A DNA stretch of 64,000 bases from Phycomyces blakesleeanus NRRL 1555(-). Its lineage: Eukaryota > Mucoromycota > Mucoromycetes > Mucorales > Phycomycetaceae. Made by a program: the position numbers and the translations under genes. The DNA lies in assembly GCF_001638985.1 (NCBI RefSeq), contig NW_017265170.1:1-64000 (forward strand), written 5' to 3'. Under the pieces are notes generated by a model that saw nothing but the letters and a program-made list of their open reading frames with translations, had not been told where the DNA came from and searched no databases. The first letter of the stretch is position 1, and the number at the start of each line of letters is the position of its first letter. Below, in pieces: positions 22,047 through 32,733 of the stretch.

Positions 22047-22350
22047 ACCAAATAACCTATGCCTATGATATATGACCCAAGTACTTTAACAAAATTATGC
22101 TAATTTCTTTTCTTACTATCAAATCTATGTACTCTTTATGCTGTTTTATGTTTATGTCACATGCAAACATCTTTTTATATTCTTATTTTCCTTCTCAATT
22201 CCATATATATCTATATCTTTAATAATATAATTTATTTTATAAGCTCCTGTTTCAACAAAAGGATATAGAAAAATAACCATATTAATTGTGGCATACAGTA
22301 TTTGAACTTCCAATAGGGAAATGTTTTATATTAACTTCCGGTAGGGTCTG

Positions 22351-22405
22351 CCCCCCCCCCCCCCCCCCCCCCCCCAAAGGGGGGGAGGGAGCACCACTCC
22401 CCTAG
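22351..22405 (+). other. Helitron 3' terminus: C25 tract, hairpins and CTAG end
   Basis: A run of 25 C (22351-22375), AAA, and 7 G could form a C7-AAA-G7 hairpin. Directly after it comes GGGAG-CACCA-CTCCC (22387-22401) and the terminal CTAG followed by T. A short GC-rich hairpin just before a CTRR end is the known Helitron 3' termination signal. Confidence 0.88.
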
Positions 22406-22592
22406 TAAGAGAAATAAAAAATAATATATAAAAGAAGGAAAGAAGGCATAAAAAAAAAGTGAAAAAAAATAAAGATATGTTGTTCATGTATATAAAAAGA
22501 AGAAGACATAGGATAGAAATATGCTAGGCAGATACATTATTGTGAAAATTAGTAGAAACAGAAAGATATTTTGTAATTATATCAGCATTTTT
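22406..22592. other. A-rich spacer after the Helitron end
   Basis: AT-rich with several poly(A) runs. No gene seen. Confidence 0.4.
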
Positions 22593-23430
22593 TTAAGAAA
22601 GGCCAATAATTTGCATTTTGCTTCTCTTTCTTCTCTTGCAATTATTTCTCTGCTGAGAAAATTGACTCTGAAAATCTACTTTCTTGCGAGGACGTCTTCC
22701 CATGCATTGTTGTCTCTTGATGTCCTGTCCAAGCAACATGCCTCCCCAAAATGACACAGCATGTATATACTGGCACTCTACTGAGTAGACGAAGACATCT
22801 TTTATCTTTTCTAGCTGCAAACTTATGGAGGTAATGACCTCATCAAAGATAGCAGTCTGTCTCTCAGAATTTCTCAAGAAGGCAGACTGGAACTCACACT
22901 GTGTCATTCTTCTGTTTTCAGTTTCTGATGTTGATGCTAGCATAGTTGCAGACGCGAATATGAAAGGGAGTCGAAATGATGGCTGGTAAGACAGCCAAGA
23001 GCTAGGCTCAAGACTGCCTTCTGAGATTGGTAGTGGCTCCCGATCAGTTGTCACAGAGGAAATGCCGCGTTTATTTGCATCTATAATTTCTAGGACAAAA
23101 TTAGGGCTAGAAAGATAGGTGTTGGAATATGTGATTCCATCTTCTTGACAGTGTGTAACTTATCTTTTACATATTTAAGATCCCTTTATTTCAAAGAAAG
23201 CTGGTGTTCCGCAGAAGTATCAGCAAAGCATATCACATTAGATTTGAAACAGAACTCGTTGTGAAGATTACTCCATAGGCTTGCCTTTCTTTTACTGTCA
23301 CCATTTAGATGCTAGACATAGAATAGTGTCTCTATTATTAGACAAAGCAGCACCATTATGGTTGTGTTGTCCTATTCTGTACGCTGGCCTACTCTAGGAG
23401 CTACTGTCACTTGTATGATGTCTTCTTGGT
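22593..23430 (-). pseudogene. unidentified gene relic with basic C-terminus
   Basis: A 153-residue minus-strand frame (23054-22593) contains SERQTAIFDEVITSISLQLEKIKDV, a Cys/His-poor middle and a basic tail GRRPRKKVDFQSQF...KRRKRSK, where GRRPRKK resembles an AT-hook. It is probably the last exon: an acceptor-like TTATAG precedes it at about 23078. Further upstream on the same strand the sequence reads LWSNLHNEFCFKSNVICFADTSAEHQLSLK with a stop in the next residues, which resembles the small DNA-binding (MADF/trihelix-like) domain found beside some fungal transposases. I cannot name the family. It is likely transposon-derived and dead. Confidence 0.4.
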
Positions 23431-23759
23431 TTTGATAATTATGTATGTTGTGGTTATCAAAAGCGCTTTTAGTAGTTAAAAAAATAGAAAAAGGTTGTGA
23501 GAGGTTGTAGAGAATTGTATGAGAGAAAACAATATTAATTTAAAGTATTTATATGGCTGTCAACAAGAATTAGTCTTGTCATTTTAGAAGGTTGATTTAG
23601 TATCTTTTGCTCTTAATATGACTCTATTATTTCTCTGCAAATTGATCTAGCTCAGTAATTACCCTGTTCTTGCTGAGATAAATGCTCATTTTTCATCAGA
23701 TTATTATATATTTATCATTATCTATTATCACAATAATACTATAATAATAGCTGACATTT

Positions 23760-26276
23760 CCATATTTGTCAATTGAACCGATTGATGATTTTTTAGGTAA
23801 TACACTGAGGACGCTGAAGAGCACCTTTAGGTGGACACTAATGTGGAGTTATTTAATCCTGGACTGTGTATAATGTCTTGATATTCTAGTTTTGGAAAAC
23901 AGCATACAATCTGATCTCACAAAAATTAAAGTTATAATAGAATGACCAAAATATATATCAGTTAAATAGCTTCAACTATTTCTAGATATCTGCAATTTTT
24001 ATCATCTTTTCCTAAAAAACTTGAAGCAGATAGCTTGCTCACTATATCAACTTCTGAAAAATGTTACAGACTTGGACTAGACAGCCACAAAAAATGAAAC
24101 ATTCATTCAATTAAAGTTACAATTAGCTGACTTACCCCAATTAGTATATTCAGGTTGAAACTTACTATATGATCTGCATATATATGCTAGCAATACTATA
24201 TTGGGAGCAGCCTCATCCAAAATACAAGATCTGTCACTATTGTCAGTCAATTGTTGTCTCCAGCCAAGCACAATTATAATGCAACAGAAAGAGAATGTGT
24301 AGAAGTTGTCTGGACACTCAGATATTTTCATGGCTGTATATATATGTCTCAATCCTCACCATATACATCAATAATTCTGCCTTTAAAGTAATATTGTCAA
24401 CAAACAATTTACATAGTTAGATAGTCAAATGGGTCGTGGAGTCTATAACATATGAATTCATAGTTATTCATAGACGAGTCATAGATAACAAAGATGATAA
24501 TGCCTTGAGTAGTATCTGCAACAATATGATTGACACGGTGTGTGTTCTTTTGGTTCCGCTCAGACCACGAATATCTTGCAAAGAAATATGACGCTCTTTG
24601 CAGGATTTCCTTCAATCCCCTTGCACAAAACATATCCTTGTGCATTGTATTTCATCATTGGTGCTGCTTTAATAGAGCTTTATAACAAAGTAGTATAGAT
24701 TGTTCATATATAAAAGTCTTCAGATGAATCAATAATAAAATAAAATCCTTATCTATCTTTATTTTACTTTTGTTTATACATTTATTTCATCGTCACTGAC
24801 TTATAACAACTCTTTGCGATAGTTATAAACATACTTTTTGTTATATTTGTCCTTTCTATACACATTTTACTACATCTCCTTACTGTTGGGTAGACCCGAG
24901 CATTATCACAGTTATTCATCTCTATCTCTCTATATATTTGCCTTCTGAACTCGTTGGCAACTCTATTTTCATTTATTATTTTTCTGAAAACGTTGTACCA
25001 CACCAACTCAACACTTGTCATGATGATAATCCAAAATGAAAACCAACGAATCACTAAAGGAATGGTCCAAAAATTTCAGCAATGGGATCTGAAATTAAGT
25101 ATCTTATCACATTAAATAATAACATGCTTCTTTCGAAGAAAGGCATACTCCATTACAATCTCAAAACACTAGTTATCATAGTACTGTTCTCCTTGTGGAA
25201 AGCTTATCTTGAACCCATCTACAGTCACCCAACAGCTAATCATTTCGGCTGAGACAAAGCAATAGTGAAGTCGAAAGGAAATGCATGGTGGCCTACCATT
25301 CATAATTACACTTGTGATTTTGTTTTTCAATGCAAAAAATGTTTGAAGCATAAACACACAACCCACAAATTTGGCTTACTGACAAGCATATAGTTATGCT
25401 TACCAGAGAAGGTGTGGGTTGTCAACATAGCAGTATTGCCAGTACTAAAGAAAGGAAACAGATATCTTCTCATTATTATGGAGTATCTTACCAAATGGGT
25501 TGTCACAGTTGCAATATCCCAGTTCGACTGCAAAGAAATTGGAAACATTCAACTGTTTCAAATTGCTCTAAAATATAGTATGCCAAACATACTAATTATC
25601 AACAATGAATCAAATTTTGTTTCTGAAGTAACAAAGATGGTGTGCATCTGACTGGAAATACAAAAATCAATGACAGGCATAGAGTATATATAGTCAGACC
25701 TACTGGTAGAAAGAATGAACAAAATAGTAAAGACTGTGTTGACAATATTTGTGGAAAAATAATCAGACTTATGGAATGAATATCTCTCATTCATAACATC
25801 TGTCATTAACATGTCGAAACAAGCATCTACTGGGGCATCACCTTTTCAAGTAATGTTTGGTAGAAAAGCGATCCTTCCCACAACAGCCAACCTTAGTCCA
25901 CAGAACATGCAATTCCATACCACCAAAATGTGAATCGCATACCTGAACTATTATCTTCCTCTCCTCCAGCAAAATATACAAGTCAACATACAAAAGGCCC
26001 GAGAGCGTCAGCAAAAATATTATAACAAAAATCGTAAGGAAAGACAACACGTCAAAGTTGGAGACGTAGTGAATAAAATCAAACCAAAGGAAACATGGAA
26101 GCTTCTAAACGCAAGGTTCACAGGTCTTTGGTCTATTAAGAAGATAACATATGACAAGGGAGCCAGTTGCCAAATTGACGATGTAAAAAAAAACAGCAAG
26201 AAAACCACCATGTCAAACCGATATCAACTGTACTTCTTTCCTCAGTCCAAATAGTTTTCACTTAGAGGGGGGATGA
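23760..26276 (+). pseudogene. Ty3/Gypsy pol relic (RT, RNase H, integrase)
   Basis: Domains are recognisable in order despite many stops and frameshifts. The end of the reverse transcriptase lies at 23800-24080 (TEDAEEHL, then a KIKVI...PK and SV..L..FL block), and RNase H at about 24250-24330 (SPAKHNYNATERECVEVVWTLRYF). The HHCC finger of integrase is near 25215-25380 (H...H...CKKC), followed by the catalytic core (KKGNRYLLIIMEYLTKWV, LIINNESNFVSE, LLVERMNK, SKQASTGASPFQVMFGRKAILP). The C-terminal domain (RQHVKVGDVVNKIKP, LLNARFTGLWSIKK) ends at about 26254. Two integrase positions that should be Asp are Asn. A purine-rich tract at 26264-26274 follows. No 5' LTR, gag or protease seen. Confidence 0.82.
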
Positions 26277-26640
26277 TGTGACAGTCTAAACCTAATTACC
26301 ATATTGCAATATCTCATCATTATAACATATTCCTCTTATATATCAGCTACACAAATTATACTATATTTGCGATGTAGTCCGAACTGGGCCTACAGGCAGT
26401 TCCGCGAGCTCTGGAGTAGGAGCCAGTGGAAACTACCTCTTTAACACTCAATTTACATTGTATTACGATAAACAACATTAACAAAATCGTTCAATATCAC
26501 AATTCAAATAAACATCTCTCTTTTTCGTGCAAATTCTATACTTGGAGCTAATGACAGTGGTCGCATAGGTCCATAATAGTAGTCAGAACAGAAGTAGAGC
26601 AATACCCTTTTATTACTAGTTGAACAACGTTTGCGGCCAT
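26277..26640 (+). repeat. possible 3' LTR of the Gypsy relic
   Basis: The sequence right after the purine tract (AGAGGGGGGAT) begins TGTGACAG, the expected TG start of an LTR. The right end is not certain, and no second copy occurs in the window to confirm it. Confidence 0.4.
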
Positions 26641-27120
26641 CTTACGTCCCCTATTTTTCACTACATCCCCAATTCTGTCCGTGTCGGTCATTCTCGTCTA
26701 CGAAGAAACATAACCACATCCCATTTAAAGTCAATGACTCCCGAACCTCACAACATTACATATCCTTATTATTTATTACAAGTAATAAACAGGAAAGTTT
26801 ATTCCCCTAAAGACAACTATCACATCATGGTAGAACTTTGTGATGGGTGATTTCTGTTTGGTGTAAAGCCAGTTATTTAAAGATATAGTAAAAGTCGGAA
26901 GCTTTGGAGAATATGTATGATGGGCTGGGGTCATTGTCACTGAAGACAGTCTTGGAAGCATAAGCATACAAGTGTTATGTGCGTGCAAGAGTTTGAAGGT
27001 AGTTCTGAGAACAGTGGTATATAGCACTTCAAATATAAAAGAATATAGTGTATGGCTTTTGAGTTTTGAAGTTTTATTATATGGATATTATTTCAATTTT
27101 TATTTTTCAGTGATAGTGGA
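26641..27120. other. spacer without recognisable gene
   Basis: Short open frames on both strands show no recognisable similarity. Nothing else seen. Confidence 0.4.
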
Positions 27121-27570
27121 ATAAAAGGATATTATGGTTGTTGATGTCAATTTTGATAGCATTGTGAAGCTGGTGTTGCTAGACGTAATAGATTTTTTTT
27201 TTATTTATTGGTGCCGGTTTTTAAAGCGTTGAGCAGTTTATAGGGACACGAAGGTATGACCAAGGGCTTATTTTTTGCTCGACTTGTATATACCATGGAC
27301 AGCCGTCTAAAAAATAAAATAAAGAATATTTTGGTTTTTTTTAAAAAGAGTGCGCTTCCTTTTTGTATTGCATCGCTTTTGGTCCACTTTGAGTTGCAAT
27401 ACAATATGAATGTCGATCCCCAACAGGAATAAAGATCCTCGACAGAGATGGAGGAATGTAGGGATGGGGGAATGTAGAAAGAGAATTCAAGCCATTGTTA
27501 AAAAAGTTTTTTCTTTGGTTGCGGTACAGTAAAGGTTATTTTAATACACACTTCTCTCTCAACTGTATAT
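27121..27570 (+). repeat. dispersed repeat, copy 2
   Basis: It aligns by eye with the region 530-960. It begins with one decayed 72-bp unit (GTTGATGTCAATTTTGATAG, then TTGTGAAGCTGGTGTTG), a second more decayed unit, then GATAGGGATACGAAGG-like, GAGTTGCAATA, TCGATCCCCAA and CAGTAAAGG blocks in the same order. It lacks both expanded arrays, so the minisatellites at 1-1372 grew after the copies separated. Confidence 0.7.
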
Positions 27571-28162
27571 CTACATTGAGAGACATTGAACACCCATTTT
27601 CTTTAAAGAAAATGTCCATATTTTGGAAAGGGAACACTCAAGTATAGACATTTTATCAATGGCAGGAATCATATCTTAGAGAAAGATTAGAATTTTTCAG
27701 AGAATATGAAAGTTGGATATATATATATATATGACGACACATTCAAAAGTACTCCACATGATAATCAAGATTACAAGGAGTGTTGTGTGGCTCAGGTTGA
27801 ACCTGAGAAAAGCGTTTGAAGCTAATCCAAAGACTTCAATATCGTCAGAAAACAGGAGAGTGATAATGGGTGTTAATGAAATCGCATGACAAAAGCCTTC
27901 CACAGCAGTAGGAGCAAGAATTGAATTTACATTAGATGAATGAGATGGTGCAATTGTGTGAAAATGTAACAAGAAGTTGAAGTATGTATATATATTGAAT
28001 ATAGATGACGGCTAAGGATTGAACTTTGAGGGATGTTTGCAAATGGTGTACATTATATGTGAAAATGACATGCTCTTCAGTATGGTATCATTTTATAAGT
28101 AATTTCAAGATTTGACACAAAAAATAAAATAAAATAAAAATAATATTAGGTGGTGACAAAAC
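27571..28162. other. spacer before the U6 gene
   Basis: No recognisable gene. AT microsatellite at 27718-27733. Confidence 0.4.
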
Positions 28163-28171
28163 AAAAAAAAA
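28163..28171 (-). terminator. T9 polymerase III terminator of U6
   Basis: Nine consecutive T on the U6 strand directly after the RNA. Confidence 0.85.
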
Positions 28172-28227
28172 TATGCTCCGTAGAGCGTTCCATCTCAGAA
28201 GTTTAGTGTCATCCTTGTGCAGGGGCC

Positions 28228-28259
<32 letters not shown>

Positions 28260-28282
28260 ATATGTGACAGAGGTGCAAGCAC
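28168..28282 (-). ncRNA. U6: U6 spliceosomal snRNA
   Basis: The minus strand holds a clear U6 snRNA of about 111 nt: a 5' stem-loop GTGC-TT-GCAC, the invariant ATTGGAACGATACAGAGAAG region with the ACAGAGA box at 28244-28238, the AGC triad at 28232-28230, and the internal stem-loop GGCCCCTGCACAAGGATGACAC. No intron interrupts it. The 3' end has a small hairpin (GCTC-TACG-GAGC) and then nine T (28171-28163), the RNA polymerase III terminator. U6 pairs with the 5' splice site and U2 and forms the catalytic core of the spliceosome. The region after GACAC differs from the animal and S. pombe sequences I know, as expected for a fungus of another phylum. Confidence 0.95.
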
Positions 28283-28314
28283 TTGTCGACTAAAATAAAT
28301 GTCCCAAAACACTT

Positions 28315-28320
28315 GATATA
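28315..28320 (-). promoter_or_regulatory. TATA box of the U6 gene
   Basis: TATATC on the minus strand lies 33-38 bases upstream of the U6 start, a typical place for the TATA box of a polymerase III type-3 promoter. Confidence 0.6.
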
Positions 28321-31300
28321 TGCATTTATTTCCCGCGCTACAGAAGTTGTGGGTTTTTATAAAATTTAATAATTTTTTGTATTATAAAAATTTTATACAC
28401 TATATAAAATCAAGTAAGCTGTACTTTTTCCCACAGCTCTTTTTTTTTAGGGTTTCTTTATCCTACACAGCTTATATATAACTCTTTCCTATTTTTTTAA
28501 TGGCATATGATTAAATCTATTTTCTCTTCTTTTTTTATAGCAAAAATTAAAAAAAAATGAAGGAAAGGTGATAAAGAATATATTTTGTATATGTGGTATA
28601 GACACCAAAATTGAGCTAGGACTCTGGTTCTTTTTAGCTAATAAACCTGGCAAGTTAACAACCTTTAAACTGTTACATTTCGAACACATGTGCACTATAC
28701 ACTCTATAGTCTAGATCAATTATTACACTACAGAGATTTGCATTATAAGGGATTTGGATATAGTGCAATCTATTTCAATGACGGGAAAAGTAGTTAACAT
28801 GAAAGTTTTGTTTTTGAAAGAGACAAAGTGATATTGCTTATACTTTTTACTATTAAAATCTCTGTAAATAAATTCCCGACTGTGGTGTGGTTGCTTTACA
28901 CTGTATGAGTATATAGCGTACGTATGCCTAGTGTGTAATAGTTTTGGATATTGTTAACTTATCCGGTTTATTAGCAAAAGGAAACCAGATTTTTGGCTGT
29001 GGAGTCTATAATTTACTCAATTTTGGTGTGTACATCACAACAACAAAGTGATCCATTAACCCGCCTTATTAAAGCAAAACATTTGTCGTTTGCATTATTG
29101 ATCAATCAATTGTACCACAGAGTGAAGTAATAAAAAAAGCACTCATTGTCTAAACACCTTTAAAAGATGAAATCTTTATTGCACATGTATATATCTATAA
29201 CACATTCTCTACATAATCTTTACTGTCATTTTAATAATTTTCATCCCGTAATCATTATCAGGTGCCAAAACCTCGACATATTTTACCAGACAATATGTTC
29301 CATATTGAATCACTACGCAATCCATACCATCAAATCACTACTTTAGACTTGCCTTCTTTATGCCTATCTCGGTTTTATTTTCAATTATGTAGGGTGTAAT
29401 CCAGAAATTAAGCAAGAAAATTTAATTAAAAAATGTGACAAAAGAGAAAGACAGTTTCCTAATAAATACTAATACGTGGTCTCTGGTGGTAGCTTATATG
29501 AATGACAATATATAAAATATGTATATCTTGACAGTATTACTTGAGTAATTGCACGTAAGCTAAACAAATAACTGGTACACAAATACATATATCAATGGAT
29601 CAACTGTAACATTCGGAATTTATCAAAGTTCTGCTTCACTCAATGTAATACAATCAAATATTCTAAATATGGTAGCTATATACCTTTTTTTAGATATCTC
29701 TATTCTTCCTATAATTGGTTCAACAATACACAGTTTTATATTGGAATTTTATGGTTTTTATTGAGCAAAATAATAGAAGAAGTATGTAAAGAAGAAGTAT
29801 TATTTTACATGATATATAGTATACATATATCTATGGCTATATGCGACTTTTATCTTTTTTTTTTTACAAAAAAAAAAGCTATTCTCTAAATACCATAATA
29901 TTGATGAAGGCATACAAATTCCTTAATTGATCCTTTCTATCGAAGAGTATAAACCTGTTTTGTGTTGAAATTTCTATGTCTTAATCCTACTTTTTTAAAG
30001 CCAAAAGACATATTCCATACAATTCTCTAAATCAATTTTTTTTTCTATTGAGCATGCGAGTAATCTTGATAACTAAGCTGTGCATGATACAAATATCTTT
30101 CTGTTGCCTTTGCTGAATTTGCTTTCTTTTATCAACTTCCGTAACTTACATTTTATCAATACTGACCTTAATAACTATTAAGTGTGTTTCTTATAGACGT
30201 CTTTAACAACTTAGACTTTTGTAGAGAAAATAAAGAAAAATAAAATCAAAAGAATATTGAATTTGAAAGCAATCAAAGTCCTTACTTTTTTGGTGGTAAA
30301 CACTTGTTAAAGTTCAGATTAAATATACAAATAATCATGAAGGCCATGTTTATCTCTTTAACCAATTTTGCAACCTGTATGCAGTCTAACGTACAATCTT
30401 CCTATAAAATGGCATTTTGGATTGAAGGTTAAAATGATGATAATTGAATACCACGCTAAGCTTAGTGTATGCTAGAAGTGTCAAAGTTACAAGGCCTTTG
30501 AATCAATCATATTAGTAATTTTTTTCTACAGTGTATTATGTTTGGAAATGATTCTTGTATTGTTATTATCTATACCAAAAGATATTTGACCTGCTTATAT
30601 GGGTTTTTGAGATCGTTGTAGACAGTTTTATGAAATCGGATGTAGCCCGGATTCAGGAGGGGGGTTTGTTACTGAATAGTAAGCTATTAAATTTGAATAA
30701 TTTTATATTATCTTTAATCCTTGTGCCAGGTTGAAGAAGTTAGGAAAAAGGAGTTTTGCATTTACTACAAAAACATGGTGGGTAAAAAGTGAAATATGTA
30801 TAAAAAGAGAGAATAATTGGTGCTTAATTAAGATTTCGGGATAAAACACACTTTAAACCCTAGAAAACTTGCGATAATCTCACTAAAATTGGCTTTTTTT
30901 ATAGTGTTTCTTTACTACTTAACTTTGAATATCCAAGTCTTCTTTTTTTTTGAAGAAATGTAAAAGAGTAAGAATGAGCCAAATGGATAACAGTACATTC
31001 TTTCCTTTCATAATCGCTCACTCTCATTTTGGTAAGCTAATATTTGCATATTAAGCTTTTAAAAAGTACCCAAAAACATACAGTTGTTTCCGATTGCACC
31101 GTAGTAAAATACAAAAAAGGAGTGCAAAGTAATCGATCTTTTATTAACCTGATTCTAGTAACCGTCATGGTCCTTTAGCCAACTTTCTTTTTTGGGGTAT
31201 AAGAATATATATATATGGCTTCTTTAGAAGGAATTAGGATAGTTAGCTAATTTGTTTATGTAAATCCAGAGAAAACACATAGAGGGTTGGATGGGTTGTT

Positions 31301-31770
31301 GGATTAAGAAAAGTAATATTTTTTTTGCCTTGCTTTGTATAATTTAAAATATTTCTTCCCTGTATTGAAAATAAAATAAAATAATAACAATTACCATTTA
31401 TTACGTCTGGTACATAATATAGTAACAATTCAACACATGACAGACCAAGGATTATAAGGTGCTCTTCCTGAGATTGAATAAAGTCAAGAAAAGCTTGGTA
31501 GCTCATAATAAATAAGAATTAGTCAATAGTGCCGAGTAACACATGGGTTACATCAGACTATTGAGTAAATGAAATCGGTGGGGTAATACTCCGGTCGATT
31601 GTGGATCGTCTATGGCCATGTTAAAGAGACACTTGGATGCCTAGATATTTCCCGAAATACTTACTTTCTTCAGTTAATAAATAAGATAGCTCGTGCAATA
31701 TTGCTGACAGATACTTACCTCTTCATAAGCTTCAAAGTTGCCGTATATAATCAATTCGGCCATCGTTTAC
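28321..31770. other. long AT-rich intergenic region
   Basis: About 3.4 kb with no protein or RNA gene that I can support. It contains poly(T)/poly(A) tracts, including T11-AC-A10 at 29855-29877. Short open frames, such as 31243-31506 on the minus strand, show no recognisable similarity. Confidence 0.5.
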
Positions 31771-32267
31771 TCTTACGGGGACGACGTTTCCTGGTGGGGC
31801 ACGACATTTTGATTGTATCGGACAACAAGCTGTGTCCCTGTTCCCGGGATTGAATAATTATATCTGGTCCCTAAGAATGAATAACATTCGTATCAAAGTT
31901 TTTCTTGTGCTTTCCAAAAAAAAAAGAGGGGGTGGGATTACTTACCAGCTGGTGCTTCTAGACTCTGGTAATAGATATGTGAAAGAAAGACCAAGACATC
32001 ATATACATATAAAGGCCAACATATAGTAGAAATATCGAACACGATTGCGTCACAATCTAATGAAGCAACTCCTTTTAATCTTCTGCTTAACTGGCTATTT
32101 ATATAGTGTATTTTTTATGGCCAAGTCTAAATGTAGGGCTATTAATTGAATATATTGTATTTTTCAGGACACGTTATTTTGATCCGAAGGATTAAAGAGA
32201 CAGCGGCCCCCGGAAAAGTAGTCACGATTTATTAGTCCGATTAGATAGAAACGTCGTCCCCGTAAGA
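31771..32267. mobile_element. MITE-like element with 20-bp terminal inverted repeats
   Basis: TCTTACGGGGACGACGTTTC at 31771-31790 is the exact reverse complement of 32248-32267. Both ends are flanked by TTAC (31767-31770 and 32268-32271), a likely 4-bp target duplication. The 497-bp interior has no transposase. These are the marks of a non-autonomous TIR transposon. I cannot assign a superfamily. Confidence 0.8.
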
Positions 32268-32271
32268 TTAC

Positions 32272-32539
32272 TGTCTTTTGTGTGTTTTACTAGCAGAATC
32301 ACACATCAATTTGCTACTTATAAGACTTTACACGCACACAGTGCTATGCTATTATATTACACTATAATATATTTAAATTAAATTATTCAACTATCTTCAT
32401 TATGCATTGTTCATTTTTTTTTTTTTTTTACTTTTGCCTTTTCTTATTTATTCTTTAAATTATTTATTCAATTTTTCTTAATTAATATTGTCCAGACCAT
32501 TTTGAACTTGTGCAAACCAAAGTTTCCAAGCTATCTAGC

Positions 32540-32570
<31 letters not shown>

Positions 32571-32733
32571 TATTGAAAGGGGAGAATTAAAGGATTTTCT
32601 CTCTCTTTTAGTAGTAGTAGTAGTTGTGGTGGTGGTGGTGGTGAATATCTTTGTGACGGTCAAATCTTACCGCCTTGGCTGAAAAAAGGACGCCACCAAG
32701 TGCTGCTTAAGCATTAACTCATTCATCAGTAAC
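32272..32733. promoter_or_regulatory. upstream region of the PPWD1 gene
   Basis: AT-rich with T-runs, an ACATACAT repeat (32545-32566), CT-rich sequence (32594-32610) and a GTGGTGGTG run (32623-32642) just before the start codon. No specific binding site can be named. Confidence 0.35.

Larger units (their letters stand above)
13155..22405 (+). mobile_element. Helitron relic interrupted by a LINE
   Basis: Rep-like sequence runs from about 13155 to 13405, is cut by the LINE at 13406-18934, and resumes in the same reading frame at 18947. It is followed by a decayed middle part and a PIF1-family helicase ending at 22046. The 3' end has the diagnostic Helitron signature: a GGGAG-CACCA-CTCCC hairpin at 22387-22401 followed by CTAG at 22402-22405 and then T. 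The N-terminal part of Rep with the HUH nuclease motif is absent, so the 5' part is missing or too decayed to see, and no 5' terminus could be placed. With several stops and frameshifts the copy is non-autonomous. Confidence 0.9.
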
